Assembly (NCBI RefSeq): GCF_033095865.1
Contig: NZ_AP019365.1
Span: 5,805,692-5,869,691 of the forward strand
Length of the DNA: 64,000 nucleotides
Origin: Pseudomonas sp. KU43P
GTDB taxonomy: Bacteria; Pseudomonadota; Gammaproteobacteria; Pseudomonadales; Pseudomonadaceae
Direction of reading: 5' to 3'
The translations under genes were made by a program, and so were the position numbers. The notes under the pieces are model-generated. The model searched no databases, was not told the origin of the DNA, and saw only the letters and a program-made list of their open reading frames with translations. Positions 9,154 through 18,632 of the stretch are shown one piece after another (position 1 is the stretch's first letter; each line of letters begins with the position of its first letter).

Positions 9154-9681
9154 TCAGCTTCGGGGTTTGACTGTTCCACAGTCGCTGCCGAGCCAGACAG
9201 CCCGGGTATTCATACTGCCCTGTTGCTGCACACCAGACGCATTGAAAGTACCGCTGACCTGGGTGGTGAATTCCTTGTCACTCAAGAAGGTAGCCTGGCC
9301 GGTGCCCTGCGCTTTGGGACAGCTGAACTGAAACTTCCAGACATTCCCTGTGCGGTCGGTGATTTTTTGAGTGCAGCCAGACTTCGGGTCTTGCAGCGGA
9401 ATGTCGTTCGTCTGCACCTGTTCCTGTGTCAGGCATGAACGCACGCCGTTACCACCCACCGTGATGCCCTGCTTGGCCAGTACTCCTTCCATCATCGCCC
9501 GTTGCTCCGGTGGCAAGTTCTTGAGCTGCCCCAGCATGAACTGCATGTCAGGCAACGGCTTGCCATCGACCTGCATGTTGCTGGTGGTCAACTCCCACAA
9601 CCCGGGTTGCAACATCTGCGCGTGCACCAGTGGGCTGCTCAAGCCAAGGGCCAGTGCCATCAGTGGCAGACGAATCTTCAT
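9154..9681 (-). CDS. Secreted DUF3617 protein
   Basis: A 175-residue protein starting at 9681 behind GAGGAG. It has a clear Sec signal peptide (KIRLPLMALALGLSSPLVHA, cleavage after AHA/AQ) and so is probably periplasmic. The mature part begins QPGLWELTTSNMQVDGKPLP and has two spaced cysteines, one in GVRSCLTQEQ and one in DPKSGCTQKI, plus FSCPKAQGTGQATF and SDC near the end. This is the DUF3617 pattern (QPGlWe... CL... C). The function is not known. It is convergent with folE2, only a few bases between the stops. Confidence 0.85.
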   Translation of the reverse strand: MKIRLPLMALALGLSSPLVHAQMLQPGLWELTTSNMQVDGKPLPDMQFMLGQLKNLPPEQRAMMEGVLAKQGITVGGNGVRSCLTQEQVQTNDIPLQDPKSGCTQKITDRTGNVWKFQFSCPKAQGTGQATFLSDKEFTTQVSGTFNASGVQQQGSMNTRAVWLGSDCGTVKPRS

Positions 9682-9812
9682 GGACCAACGCTCCTCGAAA
9701 AAGCCGGCCAACGGGCCGGGCTGAGCCTTAGACGCCAAATCCGCTTTCAGGTTGCAAGGCGGGCCTGGAACGTGTTCTGTTATCCGCTGTGTATTCGGCA
9801 AGCAGGATGCGT

Positions 9813-11252
9813 ATGGATTACCACAGCCCCTACTTCTTCGGCTACGTGCTCGGCATCATTCACTTGCTTGGCATCATCGCAGCGCTGCATGCGGTGTTCA
9901 CTGTACGTACCGCCCAGGGTGCAATTGCCTGGGCCATGTCGCTGATCTTCATCCCCTACTTCACCCTGATCCCCTACCTGATCTTCGGTGCGCGTTCGTT
10001 CTATGCCTATATCCAGGCCCGCCGCCAGGCCAACCAGGAAATGCACGTTGCCATGGCCAACCTCAACTGGCGCCCCTGGGTGGAAGAGGCACTCACTGCA
10101 CGTGAGTCTGGCAGCTACGCCGCCTTGCGCGCCATGCCTAAGCTTGGCCGCATGCCCTGCCTGGCCAACAATCAGGTCAAGCTGCTGATCGATGGCACCG
10201 CTACGTTCGATGCCATCTTCGCCGCCATTGCCCAGGCGCGCGAAGTGGTGCTGGTACAGTTCTTCATCATCCATGACGACAAGATCGGCAAGGCCTTGCA
10301 GCAACTGCTGCTGCGCAAGGCAGCCGAAGGCGTGCAGGTGTTCGTCTTGTATGACCGAGTCGGCAGCCATGCCCTTCCCGCCAGCTATAGCCAGGTGCTG
10401 CGCGAAGGCGGCGTGCAGATCCACGCATTCGCTACCCGCCGGGGCCTGTTCAATCGCTTTCAGGTGAACTTCCGCAACCATCGCAAGATTGTCGTGGTCG
10501 ATGGCGTTGCCGGATTCATCGGCGGGCACAACGTGGGCGACGAATACCTCGGCGCCCACCCGCGTCTTTCGCCCTGGCGTGACACCCATGTGCAGATCAG
10601 CGGGCCGGTTCTGGCGTGCCTGCAGGAGTCTTTTGCCGAAGACTGGTACTGGGCAACCCGGCAATTGCCGCCGCTGATCCTACCCGATGCCTACCCCGAC
10701 AACGGGGTACTTTGCCAAGCACTCGCCAGCGGCCCGGCCGACCCGCAAGAGACCTGTTCGCTGTTCTTCCTTGAGGCAATCCATTCCGCGACTCGGCGGG
10801 TATGGATCACCAGCCCGTACTTCATCCCCGACGAGGCTGTCTTTGCAGCCATGCGTCTGGCCGTACTTCGCGGAGTGGATGTACGCATCCTCATCCCGGC
10901 ACGCCCGGACCACCGAATCGTCTATGCCGCCTCCAGCCTGTTCGCATTCGAGGCGGTGCGGGCAGGCGTGCGCATGTTCCGCTACCAACCGGGCTTCCTG
11001 CATCAGAAGGTGGTATTGGTGGATGACGAAGTCAGCGCGATCGGTAGTGCCAATCTGGACAACCGTTCGTTCCGACTCAATTTCGAGATCACCCTGCTCA
11101 CCGTCGACCGCGCATTCGCCGATCAGGTCGAATCCATGTTGATGGCCGACTTCGAGCAATCCAGGGAAATTACTGCAGAGGACAGCCGGGACACTCACCG
11201 TCTCCAACAGCTGGGGATGCGCATCGCCCGGCTGATTTCGCCGATCCTGTAA
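9813..11252 (+). CDS. clsA: Cardiolipin synthase A
   Basis: A 479-residue inner-membrane phospholipase D-family enzyme that joins two phosphatidylglycerol molecules to make cardiolipin and glycerol. Two N-terminal membrane helices ([20 protein letters not shown] and [21 protein letters not shown]) are followed by two HKD motifs: [10 protein letters not shown] near residue 220 and [10 protein letters not shown] near residue 400, each with the GG/GS..N that follows. The length fits ClsA (about 480-486). The ATG at 9813 is six bases from AGGA; the in-frame GTG at 9789 has no site. A hairpin closes it against the convergent cfa gene. Confidence 0.94.
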   Translation: MDYHSPYFFGYVLGIIHLLGIIAALHAVFTVRTAQGAIAWAMSLIFIPYFTLIPYLIFGARSFYAYIQARRQANQEMHVAMANLNWRPWVEEALTARESGSYAALRAMPKLGRMPCLANNQVKLLIDGTATFDAIFAAIAQAREVVLVQFFIIHDDKIGKALQQLLLRKAAEGVQVFVLYDRVGSHALPASYSQVLREGGVQIHAFATRRGLFNRFQVNFRNHRKIVVVDGVAGFIGGHNVGDEYLGAHPRLSPWRDTHVQISGPVLACLQESFAEDWYWATRQLPPLILPDAYPDNGVLCQALASGPADPQETCSLFFLEAIHSATRRVWITSPYFIPDEAVFAAMRLAVLRGVDVRILIPARPDHRIVYAASSLFAFEAVRAGVRMFRYQPGFLHQKVVLVDDEVSAIGSANLDNRSFRLNFEITLLTVDRAFADQVESMLMADFEQSREITAEDSRDTHRLQQLGMRIARLISPIL

Positions 11253-11258
11253 TGCGAA

Positions 11259-11278
11259 GGGGCCGCAAGTGCGGCCCC
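11259..11278. terminator. Hairpin between clsA and cfa
   Basis: A perfect 8-bp inverted repeat (GGGGCCGC / GCGGCCCC) with an AAGT loop lies between two convergent genes. It is GC-rich but lacks a long T run, so termination could be bidirectional and weak or partly factor-aided. Confidence 0.6.
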
Positions 11279-11292
11279 CCTCTCCATGCCTA

Positions 11293-12477
11293 TCAGCGAT
11301 ACAAATCTTCTCGCGTCCAGGGCAAGTCGTGGTGCCCATCCGCGTATGGCTTGACCGCCAGTATCTGATGCAAGTTGATCCACCCCTTCTGGAACGCATA
11401 GGCACAGCCGGCCAGGTAGAGCCTCCAGATGCGCAAGGTTTTCTCTGGTACCAGCGCAGCCGCCTTGTGCAGTTGGTTCTCCAGGTTCTCGCTCCAGTGG
11501 TGCAAGGTCTTGGCGTAATGCAGGCGCAGGCTCTCCACGTCCACCACCTCCAGGCCGGCCTCACAGATGTTCGCGCTGATCATCGACAGGTGTGGCAATT
11601 CACCGTTGGGGAAGACATAACGGTCGATAAAGTCACCCGCACCTCGTCCGACAGGGCGACCATCCACATGCTTTGCCGTGATGCCATGGTTCATCACCAG
11701 GCCACCCTCACGCACGGCACCAAACAGCTTCTGGCAATACAGCGCCAGGTTGGCATGCCCGACATGCTCGAACATGCCCACGCTGACCACCTTGTCGAAG
11801 CGGCCATCCTGAGGCAGGTCGCGATAGTCGAGGATCTGCAGGTCGACCTTGTCGGCCAGGCCCTCGGCCTTGACCCGCTGCCTGCCCAGCTTGAGCTGCT
11901 CCTTGCTCAGAGTGATGCCGAACACCTTGGCGCCATATTCGCGTGCGGCGAAGCGAGACAGCCCACCCCACCCGCAACCTACGTCGAGCAGGTAGTCACC
12001 GGCCTGCAGGCGCAATTTGCGGCACAGGTGATCGAACTTGTCCTGCTGGGCCTGATCAAGGGTATTGTCCGGCTCGCGGAAGTAGGCGCAGGAATAGGCC
12101 ATGTCCTGATCGAGCCAGAGTTGATAGAAGGCGTTGGAAACGTCGTAGTGGTAGGAGATGGACTTGGCATCGGTGCGCTTGTCGTGAGCCACACGCTGAG
12201 GGAGAACTTCTTCTTCATCGGTCAGCAGCGCTTCGCTGAGCTCGTCGCACACCCGAATGGCTTCGCCGATGTCGCCTTCCAGCTCGAGCTTGCCTTCAAC
12301 GAAAGCGGTGCCCAGCTTGTCCATGCTCGGGTGGGTCAGCTGAGAGATCAGCTGAGGCTCCTTGACCAGGATGGTGACCTGCGGGCTTGGGCCCAGGTCG
12401 AACTGGTTACCGTCCCACAGTTTAAGGCGCAGCGGCAGGTGAAGCCTCTGCAATACCGGCGGAAGTTGCGCAAGCAT
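11293..12477 (-). CDS. cfa: Cyclopropane-fatty-acyl-phospholipid synthase
   Basis: A 394-residue SAM-dependent methyltransferase that adds a methylene bridge to unsaturated acyl chains of membrane phospholipids, a stationary-phase and stress response. The SAM-binding motif is LLDVGCGWGGLSRFAA. ISYHYDVSNAFYQLWLDQDMAYSCAYF is the CFA-synthase signature, and MFEHVGHANL and FIDRYVFPNGELPHLS follow. The length and domain order fit CfaA/CfaB of P. putida. An unusually strong AAGGAGGG site precedes the ATG. Control by RpoS is known for the P. putida enzyme but I did not define a promoter here. Confidence 0.94.
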   Translation of the reverse strand: MLAQLPPVLQRLHLPLRLKLWDGNQFDLGPSPQVTILVKEPQLISQLTHPSMDKLGTAFVEGKLELEGDIGEAIRVCDELSEALLTDEEEVLPQRVAHDKRTDAKSISYHYDVSNAFYQLWLDQDMAYSCAYFREPDNTLDQAQQDKFDHLCRKLRLQAGDYLLDVGCGWGGLSRFAAREYGAKVFGITLSKEQLKLGRQRVKAEGLADKVDLQILDYRDLPQDGRFDKVVSVGMFEHVGHANLALYCQKLFGAVREGGLVMNHGITAKHVDGRPVGRGAGDFIDRYVFPNGELPHLSMISANICEAGLEVVDVESLRLHYAKTLHHWSENLENQLHKAAALVPEKTLRIWRLYLAGCAYAFQKGWINLHQILAVKPYADGHHDLPWTREDLYR

Positions 12478-12604
12478 GAACGACCCTCCTTTCCATATTG
12501 GACATGGCGGCTGTTATTTCGAACGCCACCGAAAGAGAGTAGTTCATTCGTGCAAGCTTTCCGCTAAACGAGACCATGGTCTAGAACTGAATGATCTTAC
12601 CTAA

Positions 12605-12618
12605 GATTGTATACAATC
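12605..12618. promoter_or_regulatory. Perfect 14-bp palindrome upstream of lpd
   Basis: GATTGTATACAATC is a perfect palindrome 60 bases before the lpd start, in the divergent region with cfa. Its core TTGTATACAA fits the TNGT..ACNA form of GntR/FadR-type operators. No regulator gene lies beside it, so the binding protein is unknown. Confidence 0.5.
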
Positions 12619-12677
12619 ATCCCCGCTCGGCTTAACCTTGTGCCCCTCTCGCGCTTCCTCATCTGGAGTAGAAACCC

Positions 12678-14078
12678 ATGAAATCCTATGACGTGGTGAT
12701 CATCGGTGGCGGCCCTGGCGGCTACAATGCGGCGATTCGCGCCGGGCAGCTTGGCCTCAGTGTCGCTTGTGTGGAGGGTCGCTCGACTCTCGGCGGTACC
12801 TGCCTGAATGTCGGCTGCATGCCGTCCAAGGCATTGCTGCATGCCTCGGAGCTTTACGAGGCTGCCAGCGGTGATGAGTTCGCCCACCTCGGAATCGAAG
12901 TGAAGCCCACCCTCAACCTCGCCCAGATGATGAAACAAAAGGACGAGAGCGTTACCGGCCTGACCAAGGGCATCGAGTACCTGTTCCGCAAGAACAAGGT
13001 CGACTGGGTCAAGGGCTGGGGCCGTCTGGACGGCGCCGGCAAGGTCGTCGTCAAGGCCGAGGATGGCAGCGAAACCACGCTGCAGGCCAAGGACATCGTC
13101 ATCGCCACCGGCTCCGAGCCAACCCCCCTGCCCGGCGTGACCATCGACAACCAGCGCATCATCGACTCCACCGGAGCCTTGGCACTGCCGCAGGTGCCCA
13201 AGCATCTGGTGGTGATCGGTGCTGGCGTCATCGGACTGGAGCTGGGTTCGGTCTGGCGCCGCCTCGGCAGCCAGGTCACCGTGATCGAGTACCTCGACCG
13301 GATCTGCCCGGGTACCGATGAGGAAACCGCCAAGACCCTGCAAAAGGCGCTGGCCAAGCAGGGCATGATCTTCAAGCTCGGCAGCAAGGTCACCCAGGCT
13401 ACCTCCTCGGCCGATGGCGTCAGCCTGACCCTGGAGCCCGCTGCCGGCGGCACTGCCGAAACCTTGCAAGCCGACTACGTGCTGGTCGCCATTGGCCGCC
13501 GTCCGTATACCAAGGGTCTGAACCTGGAGAGCGTCGGTCTGGAGACCGACAAACGCGGTATGCTCGGCAATGACCACCACCGTACTTCGGTGCCGGGCAT
13601 CTGGGTCATCGGTGACGTCACTTCCGGCCCGATGCTGGCGCACAAGGCGGAAGACGAAGCGGTGGCGTGTATCGAGCGCATCGCCGGCAAGCCCCACGAA
13701 GTGAACTACAACCTGATCCCAGGCGTGATCTATACCCGCCCCGAACTGGCCACCGTGGGTAAGACCGAAGAGCAGCTCAAGGCCGAGGGCCGTGCCTACA
13801 AGGTCGGCAAGTTCCCCTTCACCGCCAACAGCCGAGCCAAGATCAACCACGAAACCGAAGGCTTCGCCAAGGTCATCGCCGATGCCAACACGGATGAAGT
13901 CCTGGGCGTGCACCTGGTTGGCCCTAGCGTCAGCGAGATGATCGGCGAGTTCTGCGTAGCCATGGAGTTCTCCGCCTCGGCCGAGGACATCGCCCTTACC
14001 TGCCACCCACACCCAACCCGTTCCGAAGCCTTGCGCCAGGCAGCGATGAATGTGGATGGCATGGCCATGCAGATCTGA
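12678..14078 (+). CDS. lpd3: Dihydrolipoyl dehydrogenase (E3, Lpd3-like)
   Basis: A 466-residue flavoprotein that reoxidises dihydrolipoamide with NAD+ in 2-oxoacid dehydrogenase or glycine-cleavage complexes. The FAD motif is VVIIGGGPGGYNAAIRAGQLG. The redox disulfide is GGTCLNVGCMPSK (CxxxxC). The NAD motif is VVIGAGVIGLELGSVW, and the C-terminal catalytic pair HPHPTRSE is intact. It has no E1/E2 neighbours. P. putida has three lpd genes, and a stand-alone copy next to cfa fits lpd3; the number is by context and memory. A palindromic candidate operator lies upstream and a hairpin at 14095-14125 follows. Confidence 0.9.
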   Translation: MKSYDVVIIGGGPGGYNAAIRAGQLGLSVACVEGRSTLGGTCLNVGCMPSKALLHASELYEAASGDEFAHLGIEVKPTLNLAQMMKQKDESVTGLTKGIEYLFRKNKVDWVKGWGRLDGAGKVVVKAEDGSETTLQAKDIVIATGSEPTPLPGVTIDNQRIIDSTGALALPQVPKHLVVIGAGVIGLELGSVWRRLGSQVTVIEYLDRICPGTDEETAKTLQKALAKQGMIFKLGSKVTQATSSADGVSLTLEPAAGGTAETLQADYVLVAIGRRPYTKGLNLESVGLETDKRGMLGNDHHRTSVPGIWVIGDVTSGPMLAHKAEDEAVACIERIAGKPHEVNYNLIPGVIYTRPELATVGKTEEQLKAEGRAYKVGKFPFTANSRAKINHETEGFAKVIADANTDEVLGVHLVGPSVSEMIGEFCVAMEFSASAEDIALTCHPHPTRSEALRQAAMNVDGMAMQI

Positions 14079-14416
14079 CCTTCACGCCACTTGAAACCTG
14101 ACATTTCCCCAGGAAGTGTCAGGTTGCCTATCTCCAGTTCCATCACGCTTCTGCCTGCCGCTCGCCTTGCTGCGGTTCTTTACCGTGTACCGTCCTTGGG
14201 GCCGCCCGGACATGGCGCTGTTCAAGTTCACCGAAGCCATGCTTGCCGACAATGGCCGTTGCCGCCCAGACCAACCTGAAAATATCTACCGGTTCGCCTG
14301 GAACCGCGACAACCATTGACGCGCACCCTCTCTAGGCACCTCAAGCTTCGTACTCGCTGGCCTGGTGATCTACCATGCCGCCGCCAGTTTCCTCGTCGGA
14401 ACAAAGAGATTTCCCT
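14079..14416. other. Gap between lpd and the first substrate-binding gene
   Basis: This stretch holds a terminator-like inverted repeat at 14095-14125 (AACCTGACA / TGTCAGGTT). It also has an open frame at 14213-14320 for a 35-residue peptide ([15 protein letters not shown]...) with no convincing ribosome site. From about 14369, TGATCTACCATGCCGCC is nearly identical to the start of the cobalamin-riboswitch leader at 32769, but the riboswitch itself is absent here. Confidence 0.6.
14095..14125 (+). terminator. Hairpin downstream of lpd
   Basis: A 9-bp perfect inverted repeat (AACCTGACA / TGTCAGGTT), extended by further pairing inside, begins 17 bases after the lpd stop. No T run follows, so this is a probable rather than certain terminator. 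Confidence 0.55.
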
Positions 14417-15466
14417 ATGCCGCCCCGCTTGGCCTCCCTGTTCGCCGCCTTGATCCTGCCCGGGCTTGCCCAGGCCGCAACCACTTACTACCCGCTGACA
14501 GTCAGCAACTGTGGGGTGCCACAGACGTTTGCGCAGGCGCCGGAGCGTGCCGTCTCCATCGGCCAGGCAGGCACCGAGATCCTGTATGCCCTGGGCTTGG
14601 GCGACAAACTGGCGGGCACTTCATTGTGGTTCAACAATGTGTTGCCCGAATTCAAGGCGCAGAACGACAAGGTCGAGCGCCTCGCCGATAACGAGCCGAG
14701 TTTCGAAGCCGTCGTCAGCAAGCGTCCGCAACTGGTGACCGTGCAGTTCGAATGGATGGTCGGCCCACAGGGCGCGGTCGGAACGCGTGAGCAATTCAGT
14801 GAACTGCAGATCCCGACCTACCTGTTACCGTCCGACTGCGAAGGCAAGGACAACCTGGTCGGCGCCGACGGTACCCGCACACAGCCGTTCCGTATCGACA
14901 CCCTCTACAAGAGTGTCAGCGAGCTGGCGAAGATCTTCGATGCTCAGGACCGTGGCGCTGCACTGAATGCCGACCTCAAGGCTCGCCTGGCACAGGCCAG
15001 GCAGCAGCTCGCCGGCAAGGATCTATCGCATACCTCCGCCCTGTTCTGGTTCTCCAGCGCCGACCTTGCCCTGGACCCCTATGTCGCCGGCCGCCAGGGT
15101 GTGGCTGACTTCATGCTGCAAACACTCGGCGTACGTAATGTCGTGGAATCCAATGAAGAATGGCCAACCGTCGGGTGGGAAACCCTGGCCAAGGCCAATC
15201 CGACGTGGATCATCATCGCCCGCATGGATCGCCGTCGCTTCCCCGCCGACGACCACCAGAAGAAGCTCGACTTCCTGCGCAGCGACCCTGTCACTCAGCA
15301 GATGGATGCGGTGAAACAAGGGCGCATCGTGATATTGGATGCCGACGCCATGCAGGCTGGCATTCGTCTGTTCCGCGGCCTGGAAACCCTCTCGGATGCC
15401 TTCGCGACCGGCAAAGTGGCTGCCAATCAGTCGGCGGAAGTAAGGCTGACTCGCCAGGCACCGTAG
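14417..15466 (+). CDS. ABC-type substrate-binding protein, copy 1 (BtuF/FecB-like)
   Basis: A 349-residue secreted binding protein. The signal peptide ends GLAQA, followed by the periplasmic binding fold of the cobalamin/siderophore class (AVSIGQAGTEILYALGLGDKLAGTSLW at the front, ILDADAMQAGIRLF near the end). It is highly similar along its whole length to the protein at 33089-34099. It differs at the C-terminus, where copy 2 ends ATGKAPQ and this copy continues about 16 residues into DNA antisense to the phosphatase gene. No permease or ATPase gene is adjacent. The riboswitch of copy 2 is missing upstream. The ligand is unknown; a cobalamin or metal chelate is likely from copy 2. Confidence 0.85.
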   Translation: MPPRLASLFAALILPGLAQAATTYYPLTVSNCGVPQTFAQAPERAVSIGQAGTEILYALGLGDKLAGTSLWFNNVLPEFKAQNDKVERLADNEPSFEAVVSKRPQLVTVQFEWMVGPQGAVGTREQFSELQIPTYLLPSDCEGKDNLVGADGTRTQPFRIDTLYKSVSELAKIFDAQDRGAALNADLKARLAQARQQLAGKDLSHTSALFWFSSADLALDPYVAGRQGVADFMLQTLGVRNVVESNEEWPTVGWETLAKANPTWIIIARMDRRRFPADDHQKKLDFLRSDPVTQQMDAVKQGRIVILDADAMQAGIRLFRGLETLSDAFATGKVAANQSAEVRLTRQAP

Positions 15467-15975
15467 TGGCCTAGCTGCAATTGAGAAAGCGGTTGTACGT
15501 CGATGCGATGGAATGCCGACAAGGGGCACTGCAATACATGCATCATGGCCGCCCGGATGATCATGGGGTGCGTCACCGCAACCCAATGACCCGGTGCAGT
15601 GAACCCATCCAGCCAGTGGGCCACGCGTTGGCATACGTCGACGATCGACTCACCCCCATGCGGCGTCGAGCGGGGGTCGGTCAACCAGGCCTGCACAAGA
15701 GCAGGCTCATCTCGCTGCAGCGCCTTTAGCGCGACCCCCTTCCACACCCCGAAATCGCAGTCCCGCAATGCATGCTCTACGGCTACTTGCAGCCCCAGCA
15801 TGGCCGCAGTCTGTGAGGTGCGCAGTTCAGGGCCGGCCAGACCGATGGCGCCATCCGGCAACACCAAAGGATGGCGCTGCGATAAGCGGATTTCATCAGC
15901 ATCGGAATGAAAGTGGCCCAACCTTTGTGCGTCGGTCAGTGCGTGGCTGATGAGTGTGAGATGAGTGGCCTTCAC
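15427..15975 (-). CDS. Histidine-phosphatase-like protein, copy 1
   Basis: A 182-residue protein starting at a GTG behind GAAGG. It is a clear paralogue of the gene at 36060-36608, equal in length and with the same leader sequence before the start. The fold is that of the phosphoglycerate mutase/CobC superfamily: PELRTSQTAAMLG, DFGVWKG and VAVTHPMIIRAAMMH match the family's arginine, glutamate and second-histidine blocks. The usual RHG motif is LISHALT here, so the catalytic arginine is replaced by serine. A role in cobalamin metabolism (alpha-ribazole phosphatase-like) is possible but unproven. Its 3' end overlaps the binding-protein gene by 40 bases, convergently. Confidence 0.8.
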   Translation of the reverse strand: MKATHLTLISHALTDAQRLGHFHSDADEIRLSQRHPLVLPDGAIGLAGPELRTSQTAAMLGLQVAVEHALRDCDFGVWKGVALKALQRDEPALVQAWLTDPRSTPHGGESIVDVCQRVAHWLDGFTAPGHWVAVTHPMIIRAAMMHVLQCPLSAFHRIDVQPLSQLQLGHYGAWRVSLTSAD

Positions 15976-16285
15976 GGGTGAACCTTCATGAGCGCAATCC
16001 CTAATAAAAACGCCCCGAGTATTTCGGGGCGAGGCAATGGATAGGCGGTGAGAGATCACCTATCACTCCATCGAGGCGCTCACTTCAGCGCGCCAGCTAC
16101 CGCATTGAAAAATACCGCTTGCTCGTCATACAAGGAACTAAGCGTCTCCGCGTTTTTCCATGTTGACCACTGCCGACTGGCTCAAGACAAGCTTGGCGAT
16201 ACCCGCGCAATAGCCGCAGGGATAGTTTGCTCTGAAACGAGAAACGGGACGCACTGCTTCCCGTTCGCTCATCTGACCCGATGAT
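15976..16285. other. Gap between the phosphatase gene and metE
   Basis: It holds the terminator at 16012-16030 and, on the minus strand at 16080-16181, a 33-codon open stretch without a start codon (ending ...LSSLYDEQAVFFNAVAGALK). That peptide looks protein-like and may be the tail of a lost gene. The rest shows no recognisable feature. Confidence 0.45.
16012..16030 (-). terminator. Intrinsic terminator, minus strand
   Basis: GCCCCGA and its near-complement TTTCGGGGC form a tight hairpin, followed on the minus strand by GTTTTT. It could end transcripts coming from metE. Confidence 0.75.
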
Positions 16286-18574
16286 TCAAGCCGTGGCGCG
16301 CAGTTCGCGGGCGGCTGCGACCATGTTCACCAGCGCAGCCTCGGTTTCCAGCCAGGCACGGGTTTTCAGGCCGCAGTCCGGGTTGACCCACAGGCGCTCG
16401 GCGGGAATGCGCTGGGCGGCCTTGCTCAACAGCTTGATGATCTCTTCCTTGGTCGGCACCCGCGGCGAGTGAATGTCGTACACGCCTGGGCCGATCTCGT
16501 TCGGGTAGTCGAACTTCTCGAAGGCTTCCAGCAGTTCCATGTCCGACCTCGAGGTCTCGATGGTGATGACGTCAGCGTCCATTGCGGCGATCGACTCGAT
16601 CACGTCGTTGAACTCGCTGTAGCACATATGGGTATGGATCTGCGTTTCGTCACGTACACCCGACGCGCACAGACGGAACGCTTCGGTTGCCCAGTCCAGG
16701 TAATGCGCCCAGGCGCTCTTGCGCAGCGGAAGGCCTTCACGGAACGCAGCTTCGTCGATCTGTACGATCTTGATGCCGGCAGCTTCAAGGTCGACCACTT
16801 CGTCGCGAATGGCCAAGGCCAATTGCCGGGCCTGTACTTCGCGGCTCACGTCTTCGCGTGGGAAGGACCACATCAACATGGTCACCGGGCCGGTCAGCAT
16901 GCCCTTCATGACCTTGTCGGTCAGGCCCTGGGCGTACTGGATCCACTGCACGGTCATGGCTTTCGGGCGGCTCAGGTCACCGAAAATGACCGCGGGCTTC
17001 ACACAGCGCGATCCATAGCTCTGCACCCAGCCAAAGCGGGTGAACACATAGCCGTCCAACTGCTCGGCGAAGTACTCGACCATGTCGTTACGTTCCGCTT
17101 CCCCGTGCACCAGCACATCCAAGCCCAGATTCTCCTGGATCTCGACGGCATGGCGTATCTCGCTCTGCATGGCTTCGACGTAGTCGGCCTCGGTCAGCTT
17201 GCCTTGCTTGAACGCCTGACGCGCCAGACGGATTGCCGACGTCTGCGGGAACGACCCGATGGTGGTGGTGGGGTAAGCTGGCAAGCCCAGGCCTGCCCGC
17301 TGCTTGGCGATGCGCTGTTCAAAGGCTGACTGGCGCTGGCTGTCGACCGGCTTGATGGCGGCCAGGCGAGCTTGCACCGCCGGCTTGTGGATACGGGGCG
17401 AGGCGGCGCGGCTGGCCTGAATGGCGCAGCTGCGGGCCAGAGCAGCAACCACCTCGTCAGCGCCTGGCGCGTTGACAGCCTTGGTCAGCACGGCCACTTC
17501 CTGACACTTTTGCACGGCGAAGGCCAGCCAGCTCTTGAGCTCGGCATCGAGCTGGTCTTCGCGGGCCAGGTCCACCGGGCTGTGCAGCAGTGAGCAGGAC
17601 GGCGCGACCCACAGGCGATCGCCCAGGCGCTCGGCAGCATCCTGCAGCACGGCAACAGCTTTCTCCAGGTCGCAGGCCCACACGTTGCGGCCGTTGACCA
17701 GCCCAAGCGACAGCACTTTGTAGGCCGGCAGGCGATCGAGAATGGTCGGGTATTGATCAGGTGCGCGCACCAGGTCGATGTGCAGGCCATCCACAGGCAG
17801 GTTGGCGGCCAGGCCAAGGTTTTCTTCCAGGCCACCAAAGTAGGTGGCGATCAGTTTTTTCAGCGGCGCACGCTGCAGGATGTTGTAGACGCGCTCGTAG
17901 GCGCTCTTCCATTCCTGGGGCAGATCCAGCACCAGGATCGGCTCGTCGATCTGTACCCACTCCACGCCTTGAGCAGCCAGGCGGTTGAAGATCTCGTCGT
18001 ACAGCGGCAGCAGGCGCTCGACCAACTCCAGCTTGTCGAAGTCGGCACCTTTGGTCTTGCCGAGCCACAGGTAGGTCAGGGGGCCGATCACCACTGGCTT
18101 CACGACGTGGCCCAAGGCCTTGGCTTCGTCGACTTCTTCGAAAAGCTGCTCCCAGCTCAGGGCGAACTGCTGGTCAGCGGTGAACTCGGGTACCAGGTAG
18201 TGGTAGTTGGTGTCGAACCACTTGGTCATTTCCTGGGCGTGGGCGCCACCGCAGCAGTTATCCACAGCGCCACGGGCCATGCTGAACAGGGTCTGCAGGG
18301 TTGGCTTGGCACCGGTGTGGCTGCGGAAACGCTCGGGGATCACGCCGAATGTCAGTGAATGGGTGAGGACTTGGTCGTACCAGGCGAAGTCGCCGACCGG
18401 CAGCAGTTCGATGCCCGCGTCCTTCTGAGCTTGCCAGTGGGTGGCACGCAACTCACGACCGACAGCGTGCAGACCGGCCTCGCTCAGCTCGCCTTTCCAG
18501 AATGCTTCCTGGGCTTTTTTCAGCTCGCGGTCACGGCCAATGCGCGGAAAGCCGAGGTTGTGTGCCAGTGCCAT
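16286..18574 (-). CDS. metE: Cobalamin-independent methionine synthase MetE
   Basis: A 762-residue zinc enzyme that methylates homocysteine with 5-methyltetrahydropteroyl-triglutamate, the last step of methionine synthesis. The start ([21 protein letters not shown]) is preceded by AAGGAC. Both MetE halves are present. The C-terminal half begins near [16 protein letters not shown] and has the zinc ligands in HTHMCYSEF and in [10 protein letters not shown]. The promoter carries ATGAGACAAACTCAT, also found before metR at 41.9 kb, and upstream DNA retains the first bases of a lost divergent metR. Because mesD and mesX are also present, this strain has more than one route to methionine. Confidence 0.95.
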   Translation of the reverse strand: MALAHNLGFPRIGRDRELKKAQEAFWKGELSEAGLHAVGRELRATHWQAQKDAGIELLPVGDFAWYDQVLTHSLTFGVIPERFRSHTGAKPTLQTLFSMARGAVDNCCGGAHAQEMTKWFDTNYHYLVPEFTADQQFALSWEQLFEEVDEAKALGHVVKPVVIGPLTYLWLGKTKGADFDKLELVERLLPLYDEIFNRLAAQGVEWVQIDEPILVLDLPQEWKSAYERVYNILQRAPLKKLIATYFGGLEENLGLAANLPVDGLHIDLVRAPDQYPTILDRLPAYKVLSLGLVNGRNVWACDLEKAVAVLQDAAERLGDRLWVAPSCSLLHSPVDLAREDQLDAELKSWLAFAVQKCQEVAVLTKAVNAPGADEVVAALARSCAIQASRAASPRIHKPAVQARLAAIKPVDSQRQSAFEQRIAKQRAGLGLPAYPTTTIGSFPQTSAIRLARQAFKQGKLTEADYVEAMQSEIRHAVEIQENLGLDVLVHGEAERNDMVEYFAEQLDGYVFTRFGWVQSYGSRCVKPAVIFGDLSRPKAMTVQWIQYAQGLTDKVMKGMLTGPVTMLMWSFPREDVSREVQARQLALAIRDEVVDLEAAGIKIVQIDEAAFREGLPLRKSAWAHYLDWATEAFRLCASGVRDETQIHTHMCYSEFNDVIESIAAMDADVITIETSRSDMELLEAFEKFDYPNEIGPGVYDIHSPRVPTKEEIIKLLSKAAQRIPAERLWVNPDCGLKTRAWLETEAALVNMVAAARELRATA

Positions 18575-18632
18575 GGTGTTTTGTCCTTCAAACGAGAAAT
18601 TCGATGAGGGCAATTGTCAGGACACTGGCGTA

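Noticed and set aside
14213..14320. 35-residue peptide gene between lpd and the binding-protein gene
   Set aside because: It has no convincing ribosome site and no recognisable family, so it is mentioned only within the gap description.
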